Translations under genes and position numbers: made by a program | NCBI GenBank assembly: GCA_025993795.1 | Contig: JAMQHL010000021.1 | Location: 1-64,000, forward strand | Direction of reading: 5' to 3' | DNA: 64,000 nucleotides | DNA from: Planctomycetota bacterium | Lineage (GTDB): Bacteria > Planctomycetota > UBA8742 > UBA2392 | In this document: positions 63,896-64,000 of the stretch, one piece after another | Numbering within the stretch: position 1 is the first letter of the stretch | How the letters are laid out: the number at the start of each line of letters is the position of its first letter | Notes under the pieces: generated by a model | Told to the model about the DNA's origin: nothing | Databases searched by the model: none | What the model saw: only the letters and a program-made list of their open reading frames with translations

Positions 63896-64000
63896 CTACT
63901 CGTTTTTTGCTTCCTCGTAAGTGCTTTCGCGGCGAATGCGGGTCGTAACGCGCTTGACGTCGCGCACCAGCTTTTTGCGCTTGTCGCTGCCCTTGTGGCC
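63896..64000 (-). CDS. C-terminal end of a basic protein (window edge)
   Basis: A frame enters from the right edge and ends at TAG (63896-63898). The 34 visible residues (GSDKRKKLVRDVKRVTTRIR ... YEEAKNE) are highly basic, then acidic. It is upstream of yvcK in the same orientation. It cannot be assigned from the fragment. Confidence 0.5.
   Translation of the reverse strand, partial: GHKGSDKRKKLVRDVKRVTTRIRRESTYEEAKNE

Noticed and set aside
1..64000. CRISPR array or rRNA operon
   Set aside because: No regularly spaced direct repeats of CRISPR size and no rRNA-like sequence were seen.

Overview
The window is a high-GC bacterial chromosome segment with Shine-Dalgarno-like starts. It suggests a Planctomycetota-type or neighbouring lineage. 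The clues are a short protein with the 'HYE-AF' signature (20164-20667) that I associate with planctomycetes, several FlgT/FlgI/LPP20-like secreted or lipoprotein families, tandem trypsin-PDZ proteins, and an HPr/GlmR pair next to smc. The placement is an inference; no rRNA or core phylogenetic marker is present.

Region 1 (710-14122) is an integrated mobile element at a tRNA-Gly(CCC) gene. A 47-bp direct repeat covering the tRNA 3' part marks both ends (710-756 and 14076-14122), and the intact tRNA lies at 14078-14152. From left to right the element carries a tyrosine recombinase, an unknown protein, a small HTH/excisionase-like protein, a rolling-circle (HUH) Rep protein and a large nested palindrome. 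On the minus strand it then carries an unusual type I restriction-modification operon: hsdM, a phosphoribosyltransferase-like gene, an HsdS with an N-terminal NADAR domain, and hsdR. Adjacent genes of this operon overlap by 4 bp at two junctions, and the NADAR-HsdS start lies 11 bp past the PRTase stop.

Region 2 (14332-17488) is a second defence locus on the other side of the tRNA. It holds an NgoMIV-family type II restriction enzyme with its cytosine-5 methyltransferase and a Vsr mismatch endonuclease, followed by an in-frame remnant of a DUF2075 protein.

Region 3 (17617-30287) is mostly chromosomal: a PfkB kinase, an unknown protein, the HYE-AF protein, an aminotransferase, a Na/phosphate cotransporter with PhoU-like tail, a STAS protein, GDP-mannose dehydratase and a lipoprotein. 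It also has MITE-like intergenic elements and a two-gene cassette with a PD-(D/E)xK-like nuclease.

Region 4 (30424-42335) concerns the cell envelope. It has an M28 peptidase, a tandem trio of trypsin-PDZ proteins of which only one keeps the catalytic triad, and a three-gene operon of membrane-anchored proteins, two of them coiled-coil. NadA and a membrane metallophosphoesterase follow.

Region 5 (42399-54016) starts with a CobW-type metallochaperone overlapping a TPR/SEC-C protein. Next is a mutagenesis cassette in which imuA overlaps one continuous reading frame encoding ImuB fused to DnaE2. Glutamate dehydrogenase, an Rrf2 regulator, YjbQ, a HAD phosphatase and a rhomboid protease follow.

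Region 6 (54184-64000) has an ATP-cone/NrdD-like protein without a glycyl-radical site, a FlgI-like lipoprotein, SMC, a SpoU rRNA methyltransferase, HPr, the GlmR/YvcK regulator and the 3' end of one more gene.

The strongest candidates for undescribed systems are the NADAR-HsdS plus PRTase type I system, the ImuB-DnaE2 fusion, the one-active/two-dead HtrA trio, and the NrdD-like protein ending in a clamp-binding-like motif.
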